Positions 17,702 to 26,490 of a stretch of 64,000 nucleotides of DNA are shown here, piece by piece. The first letter of the stretch is position 1. The number at the start of each line of letters is the position of its first letter. This DNA comes from Chitinophagaceae bacterium UBA1931. Its GTDB lineage: Bacteria > Bacteroidota > Bacteroidia > Chitinophagales > Chitinophagaceae. The position numbers and the translations under genes are program-made. Location of the stretch: NCBI GenBank assembly GCA_002337125.1, contig DDFJ01000004.1, positions 1,787,889-1,851,888 of the forward strand, in the 5' to 3' direction. The notes beneath the pieces were generated by a model that was not told the DNA's origin, did no database searches, and saw only the letters and a program-made list of their open reading frames with translations.

Positions 17702-20296
17702 ATGAAGAAGATGTTCCTGTTCTTACTGCTTGCTGTTGTTATTGCAGCATTTACAAATAAGAAAGAAACAAATGAATGGATACGCATCAATCAGCTGGGT
17801 TATAAACCCGGTGGGGTGAAAGTTGCAGTTTGGTGCAGCAAAGGGATTGATACCATTCAGCAGTTTGCATTAATTGATTCTGCTACAGGAAAAACTGTTT
17901 TTACTTCTAAAGCAGGAAAAGCATTTGGCAGCTACGGACCGTTTACGCAAACCTGCCGGTTAAATTTCTCTGCATTTAAAAAAACAGGAAAATATTATCT
18001 CAAGGCAGGTAATGCAACATCACCTGTGTTTTCGATAAACGAAAACGTGTACAAAGGCGCTGCCGATTTTTGTTTGCGTTACATGCGCCAGCAACGCAGC
18101 GGCTTCAATCCGTTTTTAAAAGACAGTTGTCATACACAGGATGGATATACATTGTATGGAAAGGAAGCAGGTATCCCCGACAGTACACATATTGATGTAG
18201 TGGGTGGATGGCATGATGCAAGTGATTACCTGCAGTACTCCACCACATCAGCCAATGCAACCTATCATTTGCTGATGGCTTACCGGGATTTTCCAACTGT
18301 GTTTACTGATGGGCATTTTGCAAACGGACTTGATGGCAGCAACAATGTACCCGATGTACTTGATGAAGCCAACTGGGGTATTAACTGGTTGCTGAAAATG
18401 TTTCCTGCAAATAATGAAATGTATAATCAGCTGGGCGATGACAGGGATCACATCAGCATGCGTATTCCGAAAATGGATTCGCAGTACGGCAAAGGATTTG
18501 AACGTCCTGTTTATTTTATTGATGGCAAACCGCAACAGCGTGGAAAATTCATGAACAATACAACCGGCACAAGTTCAACTGCTGCAAAGTTTGCAAGCGT
18601 GTTTGCTCTTGCACATTGCATGTATGAAAAAGACAGTGTGTTCAAAAATGCAGCTGTAAGAAAAGGGTTTTATGAAAAGGCATTTGATGCTTACAATTAT
18701 TCAAAGAAAATACCCGGTGTTACACAAACAGTTTCAGTTAAATCGCCTTACATCTATGCTGAAGACAATTGGGTGGATGATATGGAACTGGCATCATCAG
18801 CCATTCACGAAATGGTGATCAATACTCCGCATAGTGCTGATAATGGTTATTACCTTGGGTTGGGTGTGAATTATGCTAAGCAGGAAAAAATCACACCATG
18901 GCTCGGTGCAGATACAGCGAAGCATTATCAATGGTATCCTTTCATCAACATTGGTCATTACGAACTCATCAAACAATTACAAACAAAAAAGAACGGACCG
19001 GTAAAAGGTTATTACCAGGATTACATTGATCACTTCTGGTATAATACTGATACGTTGATTTCATTTTATAAAGAAGGCATCAATCGTGTTTGGAACAAAG
19101 CAAGGCAGAATGCATTTTACCGTGGTGTTCCGTTTATCTGGTGCAGCAATAATTTAACCACATCATTTGCCATTCAGTGTTACTGGTACAGGCAGTTAAC
19201 CAACGATCAGACATTTGAAGAACTGGAGCAGGCAAATATCGACTGGCTGTTTGGTTGTAATCCGTGGGGAACAAGTATGGTGTATGGTTTGCCTTCCTGG
19301 GGCGACTGGCCTGCTGATCCGCACAGTGCATTCACTCACCTGAAAAAATATCCCATTGATGGTGGCCTGGTGGATGGACCAGTTTATACCAGCATCTTCA
19401 AAAACTTAATCGGGTTAAAACTGTATAACGAGGATGCGTATGCTGCTTTTCAAAGTGAGCTGGCCGTGTATCATGATGATTATGGCGATTACAGCAGCAA
19501 TGAACCAACCATGGATGGTACTGCATCGCTTATTTATTTGCTGGCTGCAATGGAAGCACCATTTCATCCGCAAAACATAACTACATCTGCAGCAAGTTTC
19601 CGTTATGATCATGGTGCTGTTGTTCGTGGCGATACAACAAAAAAAGAAATTGCACTGGTGTTTACCGGTCATGAGTTTGCTGATGGCGGCACAGGCATCC
19701 TGCAAACATTGCAGCAGCAACACATCAAAGCGTCGTTCTTTTTTACAGGCGATTTTTACCGTAACAAACAATTTGCACCGCTTATTTCACAATTCAAAAA
19801 GAACGGGCATTATCTCGGTGCACATTCCAATAAACATTTGCTGTATGCTGATTGGAGCAAACGTGATAGTCTGCTGGTAACAAAGCAAGAGTTCAAAAAA
19901 GATTTATTGCAGAACTATGCTGAAATGAAACGCTTTGGCATCAGTAAATCAAATGCAGCTCTTTTCTTACCGCCTTATGAATGGTATAATGATTCTGTTG
20001 CTGTATGGACGAAAGAATTGGGTCTGCAACTCATCAATTATTCGCCGGGTACAAAATCGGCAGCTGATTATACCTGGCCTGAATTAAAAAATTATCAAAG
20101 CAGTGAAACCATTTTTCAATCAATCATTAATTATGAACAATCAAAACCTGCTGGGTTGAATGGTTTTATTCTGCTGGTTCATATTGGTACTGATCCAAAA
20201 CGTACAGATAAATTTTATAACCACCTGCCCGAATTGATTCAAACACTTCAGCAAAAAGGATATAAGTTTAAACGGATTGATGAATTGCTGAAATAA
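17702..20296 (+). CDS. GH9 endoglucanase-like protein fused to a polysaccharide-deacetylase-like domain
   Basis: This is an exported 864-residue two-enzyme-domain protein. After the signal peptide (residues 1-18), residues about 25-105 are the Ig-like CelD_N domain (IRINQLGYKPGGVKVAVW). Residues about 115-625 are the (alpha/alpha)6 GH9 domain: GGWHDASDYLQYS near residue 165 contains the nucleophile and base aspartates, and SNEPTMDGTA near residue 600 contains the acid Glu. Residues about 645-864 resemble a NodB/CE4 domain: KASFFFTGDFY, a zinc-site-like HSNKH near residue 707, LFLPPYEW and ILLVHIGTD. The usual TFDD motif 1 reads VFTGHEF, so deacetylase activity is doubtful. Confidence 0.88.
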   Translation: MKKMFLFLLLAVVIAAFTNKKETNEWIRINQLGYKPGGVKVAVWCSKGIDTIQQFALIDSATGKTVFTSKAGKAFGSYGPFTQTCRLNFSAFKKTGKYYLKAGNATSPVFSINENVYKGAADFCLRYMRQQRSGFNPFLKDSCHTQDGYTLYGKEAGIPDSTHIDVVGGWHDASDYLQYSTTSANATYHLLMAYRDFPTVFTDGHFANGLDGSNNVPDVLDEANWGINWLLKMFPANNEMYNQLGDDRDHISMRIPKMDSQYGKGFERPVYFIDGKPQQRGKFMNNTTGTSSTAAKFASVFALAHCMYEKDSVFKNAAVRKGFYEKAFDAYNYSKKIPGVTQTVSVKSPYIYAEDNWVDDMELASSAIHEMVINTPHSADNGYYLGLGVNYAKQEKITPWLGADTAKHYQWYPFINIGHYELIKQLQTKKNGPVKGYYQDYIDHFWYNTDTLISFYKEGINRVWNKARQNAFYRGVPFIWCSNNLTTSFAIQCYWYRQLTNDQTFEELEQANIDWLFGCNPWGTSMVYGLPSWGDWPADPHSAFTHLKKYPIDGGLVDGPVYTSIFKNLIGLKLYNEDAYAAFQSELAVYHDDYGDYSSNEPTMDGTASLIYLLAAMEAPFHPQNITTSAASFRYDHGAVVRGDTTKKEIALVFTGHEFADGGTGILQTLQQQHIKASFFFTGDFYRNKQFAPLISQFKKNGHYLGAHSNKHLLYADWSKRDSLLVTKQEFKKDLLQNYAEMKRFGISKSNAALFLPPYEWYNDSVAVWTKELGLQLINYSPGTKSAADYTWPELKNYQSSETIFQSIINYEQSKPAGLNGFILLVHIGTDPKRTDKFYNHLPELIQTLQQKGYKFKRIDELLK

Positions 20297-20319
20297 AGCG
20301 TCCAAAACTCTCTGCCGCT

Positions 20320-20352
20320 TTTGTTACTGCGGAAAATTTCAACTTACATTTG
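20320..20352 (+). promoter_or_regulatory. Promoter of the Mpl-type ligase gene
   Basis: TTTG (20320-20323) and TACATTTG (20345-20352) are separated by 21 bases, a good Bacteroidota promoter. The -7 element is 7 bases from the chosen ATG at 20360, which supports that start. Confidence 0.6.
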
Positions 20353-20359
20353 TGCTTCT

Positions 20360-21760
20360 ATGATAAATTCTATCAACGATTTTAAGAAACCGTTTTTTAT
20401 TGGTGTGGCCGGTGCAGGTATGAGCGCTATTGCTCAATACTTGCAGGGAATTGGAAAAGAAGTGAGTGGCAGCGACCGTTATTTTCATCCCGGCGAATAC
20501 AACGAAACAAAAGAAAAACTGGAAGCAGAAGGAATAAAATGCTTCCTGCAAAACGGTGAAGGTATTACTGCAGAAACTGATCTTGTGGTTGCATCTACTG
20601 CAATAGAAGATACCGTTGTTGAAATCGTCAAGGCAAAAGAATTAAACATCCCCATCATACGCCGTGCTGAACTGCTTGCATTAATTGCGCAAAGCAAAAA
20701 AACAATTGCAGTGGGCGGCACCAGTGGTAAATCAACCACCAGTGCCATGCTGTTTGAAATACTGCAGCATGCAGGATTGGAACCAAGCATCATCAGCGGT
20801 GCAGGATTAACCAGCATTATTAAAGAAGGTAAAATCGGCAATGCAAAAGTGGGCAAAGGAGAGTGGCTGGTTATTGAAGCCGATGAAAGCGATGGCAGCA
20901 TTGTGCTTTACACACCCGAAGTGGGCTTGTTGCTCAACATCGATAAAGACCATAAGGAAATTGATGTGCTGATGGATATATTCAATCAGTTTAAACAGCA
21001 CACAAAAGAATTCTTTGTGGTGAATCAATCGCATGCACTGGCAAAACAATTATCAGCAAACCCTGCGTTTAATTTTTCGGTTGATGAAACCGATGATGCA
21101 GCTTTTCATGCAACAAACTTTGAACAAAAAGGCTTTGCCATTTCTTTTGATGTAAAACATAAGGACAGCTCTATTCACCATTCACCATTCACCATTCACG
21201 CATTGGGCAAACACAACATGGAAAATGCGCTTGCTGCTGCAACGGTTGCCGGGCTGATTGGTGTTCCTTTACAAACTTCTGCCGAAGCATTAAAACAATA
21301 CGAAGGCATTTACCGCCGTCATCAAATACTCGGACAAAAAAATGGAGTGTGGCTCATTGATGATTATGCGCACAACCCCGCCAAATGTGCGGCAAGTATT
21401 GAAGCCTGTCAGCCACTGGCTAAAAAAGTAATTGCCTGGTTTCAGCCGCATGGCTTTGCACCAACCAAATTCCTGCGAAACGATTTTGTGGAAGAAATCA
21501 GCAAAGTGCTTCGTCCGCAGGATGAAATATGGATGAGCGAAATTTTTTATGCAGGTGGCACCACCACTAAAGATATTTCGGCCAACGATCTCATTTCCGA
21601 TCTCAAAGCAAAAGGAAGCAATGCGTTCTTTGCAGAAAACAGGAACGACCTGCTGCAGCAGGTTCGCCCGCATTTTACAGAAGATTGTGTGCTGCTGCTC
21701 ATGGGCGCCCGTGATCCCGGTCTGGAGCAGTTTGCAAAAAAAGTATGGGACGAACTATAA
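20360..21760 (+). CDS. Mpl/MurC-type Mur ligase
   Basis: This Mur ligase family protein has 466 residues. The N-terminal domain starts FIGVAGAGMSAIAQYL with SGSDRY, as in MurC and Mpl. The ATP loop is GGTSGKSTTSAML near residue 115, IEADESDGS the second motif, LGKHNMENALAAATVA the third and IDDYAHNPAKCAASIEAC the start of the C-terminal domain. Length and the DDYAHNP region fit UDP-N-acetylmuramate:L-alanyl-gamma-D-glutamyl-meso-diaminopimelate ligase (Mpl, peptidoglycan recycling) or a related MurC-like enzyme; I cannot separate these. An unusual IHHSPFTIHA stretch near residue 275 is coded by a heptamer tandem repeat. The start at 20321 is less likely. Confidence 0.85.
   Translation: MINSINDFKKPFFIGVAGAGMSAIAQYLQGIGKEVSGSDRYFHPGEYNETKEKLEAEGIKCFLQNGEGITAETDLVVASTAIEDTVVEIVKAKELNIPIIRRAELLALIAQSKKTIAVGGTSGKSTTSAMLFEILQHAGLEPSIISGAGLTSIIKEGKIGNAKVGKGEWLVIEADESDGSIVLYTPEVGLLLNIDKDHKEIDVLMDIFNQFKQHTKEFFVVNQSHALAKQLSANPAFNFSVDETDDAAFHATNFEQKGFAISFDVKHKDSSIHHSPFTIHALGKHNMENALAAATVAGLIGVPLQTSAEALKQYEGIYRRHQILGQKNGVWLIDDYAHNPAKCAASIEACQPLAKKVIAWFQPHGFAPTKFLRNDFVEEISKVLRPQDEIWMSEIFYAGGTTTKDISANDLISDLKAKGSNAFFAENRNDLLQQVRPHFTEDCVLLLMGARDPGLEQFAKKVWDEL
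21173..21200 (+). repeat. Heptamer tandem repeat inside the Mur ligase gene
   Basis: ATTCACC occurs three times in a row and then ATTCACG, 28 bases in all. Seven is not a multiple of three, so each unit is read in a different frame, yielding the IHHSPFTIHA peptide just before the conserved GKHNMENA motif. Confidence 0.85.
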
Positions 21761-21847
21761 TAAAATACTGATCAATCACATTCTGCTGTTCTGCGAATTC
21801 CTCTAAATTTGTTTATCAGCAATCCTTTCACGATTAAACATACCGGC

Positions 21848-22735
21848 ATGAAGATGAATATTGACACCCCAATACCTGTGGTTGATGGAACTACCATTAC
21901 CCGTAAAGAATTTACCGAGAAGTACCTGAAACCACAGAAGCCTGTTGTACTCCGTGGACTCTGGAAGCAATACCCTGCTTATGAAAAGTGGACAATGGAT
22001 TTCTTTAAACAGGCAATGGGCGATATTGAAGTCAATCTCTTCAGCAGCAAACAGGCCAATCCCAGCGAAACACTGAGTGTGCCGCATGCCAAAATGAAGT
22101 TCAACGAATATCTTGAGCTGATTGAAAATGAACCAACCGATCTGCGTTTGTTCCTTTTCCCTGTGTTTAAACACAAACCAGAATTGCTGAAAGATTTTGG
22201 TTACCCCAACATTACCGGTCGTTATATCAAGGTTCCGTTTATGTTCTTCGGACCCAAAAACTCTGTTACACGCATGCACATGGATATCGACATGAGCAAT
22301 GTGTTCCTTACACAGTTTGCAGGTAAACGTCGTGTGGTGTTGTTCCATCCCAACCAGAGCGAATATCTCTACCGCCTGCCATTCAATGTGCACGGATTGG
22401 TTGATATTGATAAACCCGACTTTGAAACATTCCCTGCACTACAGTATGCAACCGGCAGCAGTACCATTCTTGAGCATGGCGATACCTTGTTCATGCCCAG
22501 CGGTTACTGGCATCATATTGAATATACCGAAGGTGGCTTTGGCTTATCGGTACGTACAATCGGTTCAAGCATCGGCACCATCTTCAACGGACTGTGGAAT
22601 GTAACCGGCCGCCGCAAGTTTGATGATATTATGTTTAAGATCCGTGGGCAGAAATGGTTTCAATACAAAAAGGCCATTGCTATGAAGCGTGGCGAACGTG
22701 CTGCCCAAAAGATGAAAGGAGCTGTGTTGCAGTAG
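21848..22735 (+). CDS. Cupin-like/JmjC domain protein
   Basis: This is a 295-residue protein of the cupin-8 (JmjC-like) group. The start at 21848 is taken; an in-frame ATG at 21809 is preceded by a TAAATTTG element that overlaps it. The HxD metal pair is in RMHMDIDMSNVFLTQFAGKRRVVLFHP near residues 140-165, and the distal His is in SGYWHHIEY near residue 220. These ligands would bind Fe(II) with 2-oxoglutarate, as in JmjC hydroxylases such as FIH-type or tRNA-modifying enzymes. Substrate unknown. It lies between the Mur ligase gene and the repeat-rich typA leader. Confidence 0.85.
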   Translation: MKMNIDTPIPVVDGTTITRKEFTEKYLKPQKPVVLRGLWKQYPAYEKWTMDFFKQAMGDIEVNLFSSKQANPSETLSVPHAKMKFNEYLELIENEPTDLRLFLFPVFKHKPELLKDFGYPNITGRYIKVPFMFFGPKNSVTRMHMDIDMSNVFLTQFAGKRRVVLFHPNQSEYLYRLPFNVHGLVDIDKPDFETFPALQYATGSSTILEHGDTLFMPSGYWHHIEYTEGGFGLSVRTIGSSIGTIFNGLWNVTGRRKFDDIMFKIRGQKWFQYKKAIAMKRGERAAQKMKGAVLQ

Positions 22736-22741
22736 AATGAA

Positions 22742-22874
22742 TACTAAAGGCGTAATGCTGAAGGCTTAATGCCGAATGCAAGAGGCTAAAAGCCATCAGC
22801 TAAAGGCTATCGGCTATCAACTACCGGCTACCGGCTAACTACCACCGGCTACCGGCTTATGCCTATCACCCATA
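22742..22874 (+). repeat. Heptamer tandem repeat, 19 degenerate units
   Basis: The DNA divides without gaps into 7-base units close to GGCTAAC or GGCTATC (for example TACTAAA, GGCGTAA, TGCTGAA, GGCTTAA, then GGCTATC twice, GGCTACC). The period holds for 133 bases. It fills most of the space between the cupin gene and the typA promoter. Confidence 0.85.
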
Positions 22875-22892
22875 AGATAACCTTTATTTCTC

Positions 22893-22923
22893 TTGCCTCC
22901 CCCGCCCAAATGACCTACCTTTG
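22893..22923 (+). promoter_or_regulatory. typA promoter
   Basis: TTG (22893-22895) is followed after 20 bases by TACCTTTG (22916-22923), a full match to the Bacteroidota -7 element. The leader to the ATG at 23018 would be about 90 bases. Confidence 0.6.
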
Positions 22924-22983
22924 CCGCCTTAATTCGCTGCCAGCCAAATGCTTTTAAGCCTCCCCAAGGGATCATGTGCTATC

Positions 22984-23011
22984 AGCTATTGGCTAACGGC
23001 TTAAAGCTCAA
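22984..23011 (+). repeat. Heptamer repeat in the typA leader, four units
   Basis: AGCTATT, GGCTAAC, GGCTTAA and AGCTCAA follow each other directly and end 6 bases before the typA start codon, so they lie in the ribosome-binding region. They belong to the same family as 22742-22874. Confidence 0.75.
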
Positions 23012-23017
23012 GATTAT

Positions 23018-24832
23018 ATGAATATCCGCAACATAGCAATTATTGCACACGTTGACCACGGTAAAACAACACTGGTCGACAAAATTTTACATGCCACAAA
23101 GGTTTTCCGTGAAAACCAGGAAACAGGCGACCTGATCATGGACAGCAACGACCTGGAACGTGAACGTGGTATCACTATCTTTTCTAAAAATGCAGCCGTT
23201 ACTTATAACGATGTAAAGATTAACGTAATTGATACTCCGGGCCACGCCGATTTTGGTGGCGAAGTGGAACGTGTATTGAAAATGGCCGATGGGGTTATCC
23301 TCTTGGTTGATGCGTTTGAAGGCCCAATGCCCCAAACCCGTTTTGTACTGCAAAAAGCGTTGCATTTAAACCTGAAACCAATTGTTGTTATCAATAAGGT
23401 TGATAAACCAAACTGCCGTCCTGATGAAGTACACGATGCAGTGTTTGAGCTTTTCTTTAACCTCGATGCAACAGAAGAGCAACTTGATTTCCCTACTTAC
23501 TACGGTAGTGGAAAGAACGGTTGGTTCAACGATTCATTAACTGAAATTGACAATATCACTCCGTTGCTGGATGGTATCATTAAATATGTTCCGCCTCCGC
23601 ATGTATCAGAAGGTACATTGCAGATGCAGATTACTTCACTCGATTATTCTTCTTTCCTTGGCCGCATTGCCATTGGTAAAGTAAGCCGTGGTACGATTAA
23701 AGAAAACCAGCAGATTGCGTTGATACAGGCTGATGGTTCGATCAAAAAATCGAAAGTGAGAGAACTGTATGTGTTTGAAGGCATGGGTAAGAAAAAAGTT
23801 GCTGAAGTAAAAGCTGGCGATCTCTGTGCAGTGGTTGGACTGGAAGATTTTAATATCGGTGATACCATTGCTGATATCGAAAATCCGGAAGCATTACCGG
23901 TTATCAGCGTGGATGAGCCTACGATGAACATGCTGTTCAGCGTAAACAACTCACCTTTCTTTGGTAAGGATGGTAAGTTTGTTACCAGCCGTCACCTGCG
24001 TGACCGTTTAATGAAAGAAACAGAAAAGAACCTTGCCTTACGTGTTGAAGACAGTGAAAACGGTGATAGCCTTGTGGTGTATGGCCGTGGTATTCTTCAC
24101 CTTGGTATCTTAATTGAAACCATGCGTCGTGAAGGATATGAATTAACTGTTGGTCAGCCGCAGGTAATTACAAAAGAAATTGGTGGTAAGAAATTTGAAC
24201 CATACGAATCATTGGTGGTGGATGTGCCGCAGGAGTTTGCAAGTAAAGTAATTGACCTTGTAACACGCCGTAAAGGTGAACTGCATGTAATGGATACAAA
24301 AGGCGAAATGCAGCATCTTGAATTTGAAATTCCTTCAAGAGGTTTAATTGGTTTGCGTACACAAATGCTTACTGCCACAACAGGTGAAGCTGTAATGGCT
24401 CACCGTTTCAGCGAATACAAACCATGGAAAGGACAGATACCCGGACGTAACAACGGTGTATTACTTTCTAAATTCCAGGATAAAACAACCGGTTACTCAA
24501 TTGATAAACTGCAGGACCGTGGTACTTTTTTTGTTGATCCGGGTGAAGAAGTTTATGCAGGACAAATCATTGCCGAGCATATTAAACCAGGCGATCTTGT
24601 GGTGAATGCAACTGAAGGTAAAAAGTTAACCAACCACCGTGCAAGCGGTAGTGACGATGCAACACGCATTGCTCCAAAAACATTGATGACTCTGGAAGAA
24701 TGTATGGAGTACATTGAGTTTGATGAGTGCATTGAGGTTACTCCAAACTTCATCCGTATGCGTAAAGTAATCCTGGATGAAGAAGAAAGAAAGAAAGCTG
24801 CAAAAGCAATGAATGCCCAGGTAGCACAATAA
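23018..24832 (+). CDS. typA: Translational GTPase TypA/BipA
   Basis: TypA is a ribosome-associated GTPase involved in stress adaptation and large-subunit assembly. At 604 residues it has the full family length. The G1 motif is AHVDHGKTTLVDK (from residue 8), switch I is RERGITIFSKN, G3 is DTPGHADFGGEVERV and G4 is NKVDKPNCR. The EF-G-like domains III and V follow, and the TypA-specific C-terminus starts near MAHRFSEYKPWKG and includes SGSDDATRIAPKTLMTLEECMEYI. It is monocistronic, with its own promoter, a repeat-bearing leader and a strong terminator. Confidence 0.97.
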   Translation: MNIRNIAIIAHVDHGKTTLVDKILHATKVFRENQETGDLIMDSNDLERERGITIFSKNAAVTYNDVKINVIDTPGHADFGGEVERVLKMADGVILLVDAFEGPMPQTRFVLQKALHLNLKPIVVINKVDKPNCRPDEVHDAVFELFFNLDATEEQLDFPTYYGSGKNGWFNDSLTEIDNITPLLDGIIKYVPPPHVSEGTLQMQITSLDYSSFLGRIAIGKVSRGTIKENQQIALIQADGSIKKSKVRELYVFEGMGKKKVAEVKAGDLCAVVGLEDFNIGDTIADIENPEALPVISVDEPTMNMLFSVNNSPFFGKDGKFVTSRHLRDRLMKETEKNLALRVEDSENGDSLVVYGRGILHLGILIETMRREGYELTVGQPQVITKEIGGKKFEPYESLVVDVPQEFASKVIDLVTRRKGELHVMDTKGEMQHLEFEIPSRGLIGLRTQMLTATTGEAVMAHRFSEYKPWKGQIPGRNNGVLLSKFQDKTTGYSIDKLQDRGTFFVDPGEEVYAGQIIAEHIKPGDLVVNATEGKKLTNHRASGSDDATRIAPKTLMTLEECMEYIEFDECIEVTPNFIRMRKVILDEEERKKAAKAMNAQVAQ

Positions 24833-24853
24833 GCTTACACGACAGATTATACA

Positions 24854-24883
24854 AAGCCGCTTACTTGTTAAGCGGCTTTTTTG
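24854..24883 (+). terminator. typA terminator
   Basis: The stem AAGCCGCTTA/TAAGCGGCTT with a 5-base loop is followed by TTTT, 21 bases after the stop. Confidence 0.88.
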
Positions 24884-25028
24884 TGCGTTTATGTTTTTGC
24901 AGATGTTGATTGATTGGTTGCACTTCTCTTTTTAATGAGATGGGGTCATTGAGGTTGGATTACTGCACCGGAGTGGTATTATCATGCAGTTTGCCTTGGC
25001 TATGATTGCCCGAATAGTGCTCTTTACA

Positions 25029-25116
25029 ACGAAGGATGAACGAAGGATGCATGCTTTATGTACGCTTTAACTACGCTTTATCCATGCCTTTGAGTGGGCT
25101 TTGCTATGCTTTAAGC
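25029..25116 (+). repeat. 11-bp tandem repeat, eight units
   Basis: Two ACGAAGGATGn units are followed by six ATGCTTTAnnn-like units (ATGCTTTATGT, ACGCTTTAACT, ACGCTTTATCC, ATGCCTTTGAG, TGGGCTTTGCT, ATGCTTTAAGC), all exactly 11 bases. It lies in the 550-base gene-free stretch after typA. The remainder of that stretch (24890-25028 and 25117-25381) shows no gene. Confidence 0.75.
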
Positions 25117-25381
25117 CCTTTCCGCCAGGAATGGCATAAAGTAGGCTTTTGTCTGTTGCTGTAAGAATTATTACTTTTTGCTTGTCCAAAAAGTAAAACA
25201 AAAAGGACCCCGAAAACCAATATCCAGCATGGTTTTCGGAAAAACGCCCTGATTAAACAGAAGTACTACTGTGGTAAAGAACTTTTGTACTTGCATGAAC
25301 ATCCTAAGTGTAACAGGATGAGTAGTAGCAGTGGAATAGAATGCTGAAATGAATAAGTTGATTTGATTAGTACAGCATAAC

Positions 25382-25867
25382 TCAGGAGAGGCCGAGGGGT
25401 TCGAATTGGGTGGTTGCTGCAACTGGTTCTATTGTTGTTTCGGAGGGTTGGTATTGACCGGGAAAGGCGGTAAGGATGTTTCCTTTTGCATCGGTGAATA
25501 CGGTGATGAAAGTAGTGTTTTGTCCATTGCGATCATAGCCGATGCAGCTGTTGCAATTGTGAATGCGAAACTGTGTTGCATGACCGGGAACGGGCTGGGT
25601 TGTGCTTTTCCTGGCTTCGCTGATATGCCAGAGTATATCATTGACGGGTATGCAGAATTTGCCTGCACCGGGATGGCGTGGCACTTTGTGATAGTGCCGT
25701 TCGAGTATATGCGCCATTGCGTTTATGCCAAGGTAATAATCGGTTCTCTGCAATTTCCGTTTGCCCATGTGCGGTAGCTGGCTGAATGTGGAGCTGGTGA
25801 GTTCATTGATCCACTGCTGTATATCGGCCAGTGCAAATAGAAGACGTATGATTTCCTGTTCGTTCAT
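25382..25867 (-). CDS. Hypothetical protein, candidate BECR-type nuclease
   Basis: This is a 161-residue protein with no confidently recognised family. The motif order resembles the BECR (barnase/EndoU/colicin/RelE) nuclease families found in phage and polymorphic toxins: a helix with HILERH (residues 53-58), then GAGKF and a helix, then CIGYDRNGQNTTF, and a closing ITVFTDAKGNILTAFPG strand pair (121-137). H53, R57, H58 and T133 would be candidate active-site residues. This reading is inference from pattern only. It is the second gene of a pair, 22 bases after the 149-residue gene, under a divergent operator. Confidence 0.6.
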   Translation of the reverse strand: MNEQEIIRLLFALADIQQWINELTSSTFSQLPHMGKRKLQRTDYYLGINAMAHILERHYHKVPRHPGAGKFCIPVNDILWHISEARKSTTQPVPGHATQFRIHNCNSCIGYDRNGQNTTFITVFTDAKGNILTAFPGQYQPSETTIEPVAATTQFEPLGLS

Positions 25868-25889
25868 TGGTTGGGGTTATGGTTATGCC

Positions 25890-26339
25890 TTACAACCGGC
25901 GGCGGGGTTTATGGTACCAGTTTCTGAACCATTGGTTTTGATGTTTTTTGCGCCATGCAGCATATTTATCGAGCAGTTTTGTACCAGAACGTTTTGGAAA
26001 GAGCAGGCCTACAGCATCCATTTCCTTAAAAATTTGCTGCAGTTCTTCTTCTGTGTAAAATTCATTGCCATAGCCGTGTGTAATGAAATAACTGATGAGG
26101 TGTTGCTTGGCTTTATCCCTGCCCTCCCTGTTAGAGGCAGAGCAGGAAAGGTTCTCCATAAAATCGTAGAGGATTTGTTCGGGGGTAGTATTGGTTAAAC
26201 GGCAGAGTAAGAGAAATGGGTAAGGTAAGATGAAGTGAAAAGTAGGATAGCGGGTGTATTCACCAGTTTGCCATTTGAGCTCAGGTTTGAGCTTCCGGAG
26301 TTTTTCGTGACGTTGAGCTTGAGTAGATGTCTTTTTCAT
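25890..26339 (-). CDS. Hypothetical protein, 149 residues
   Basis: No family is recognised. The product is strongly basic at both ends (TQAQRHEKLRKLKPELK and KYAAWRKKHQNQW, ending KPRRRL) and helical in the middle (PEQILYDFMENL, EEELQQIFKEMDAVGLLF). No signal peptide or membrane segment is present. It is the first gene of a two-gene minus-strand unit with the candidate nuclease at 25382-25867, and it faces the XRE regulator across a 151-base region with a perfect palindrome. A nucleic-acid-binding or partner role is possible but not shown. Confidence 0.65.
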   Translation of the reverse strand: MKKTSTQAQRHEKLRKLKPELKWQTGEYTRYPTFHFILPYPFLLLCRLTNTTPEQILYDFMENLSCSASNREGRDKAKQHLISYFITHGYGNEFYTEEELQQIFKEMDAVGLLFPKRSGTKLLDKYAAWRKKHQNQWFRNWYHKPRRRL

Positions 26340-26382
26340 AAATCACATTTTGAGTGTAAAAAAGCCAACAATTGTATATTAT

Positions 26383-26402
26383 TTCTATACTAAAGTATAG
26401 AA
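26383..26402. promoter_or_regulatory. Palindromic operator of the XRE module
   Basis: TTCTATACTAAAGTATAGAA is a 20-base perfect palindrome apart from its central AA. GTATAG half-sites recur at 26427-26432 and 26469-26474, the latter just before the XRE start. The placement between divergent genes fits control of both by the small regulator. Confidence 0.7.
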
Positions 26403-26490
26403 CAGCCCACAATATTCCTAATTTATGTATAGTTTTTTTGGCATTTTTTACCTTACAACCTATAAAGAGTATAGAAAAACCTAATAATCA

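Noticed and set aside
25171..25422. Minus-strand frame of 83 codons and a plus-strand CPKSKTKR-like stretch
   Set aside because: No start context and no known domain, and it overlaps the 3' end of the gene at 25382-25867. It looks like intergenic DNA.
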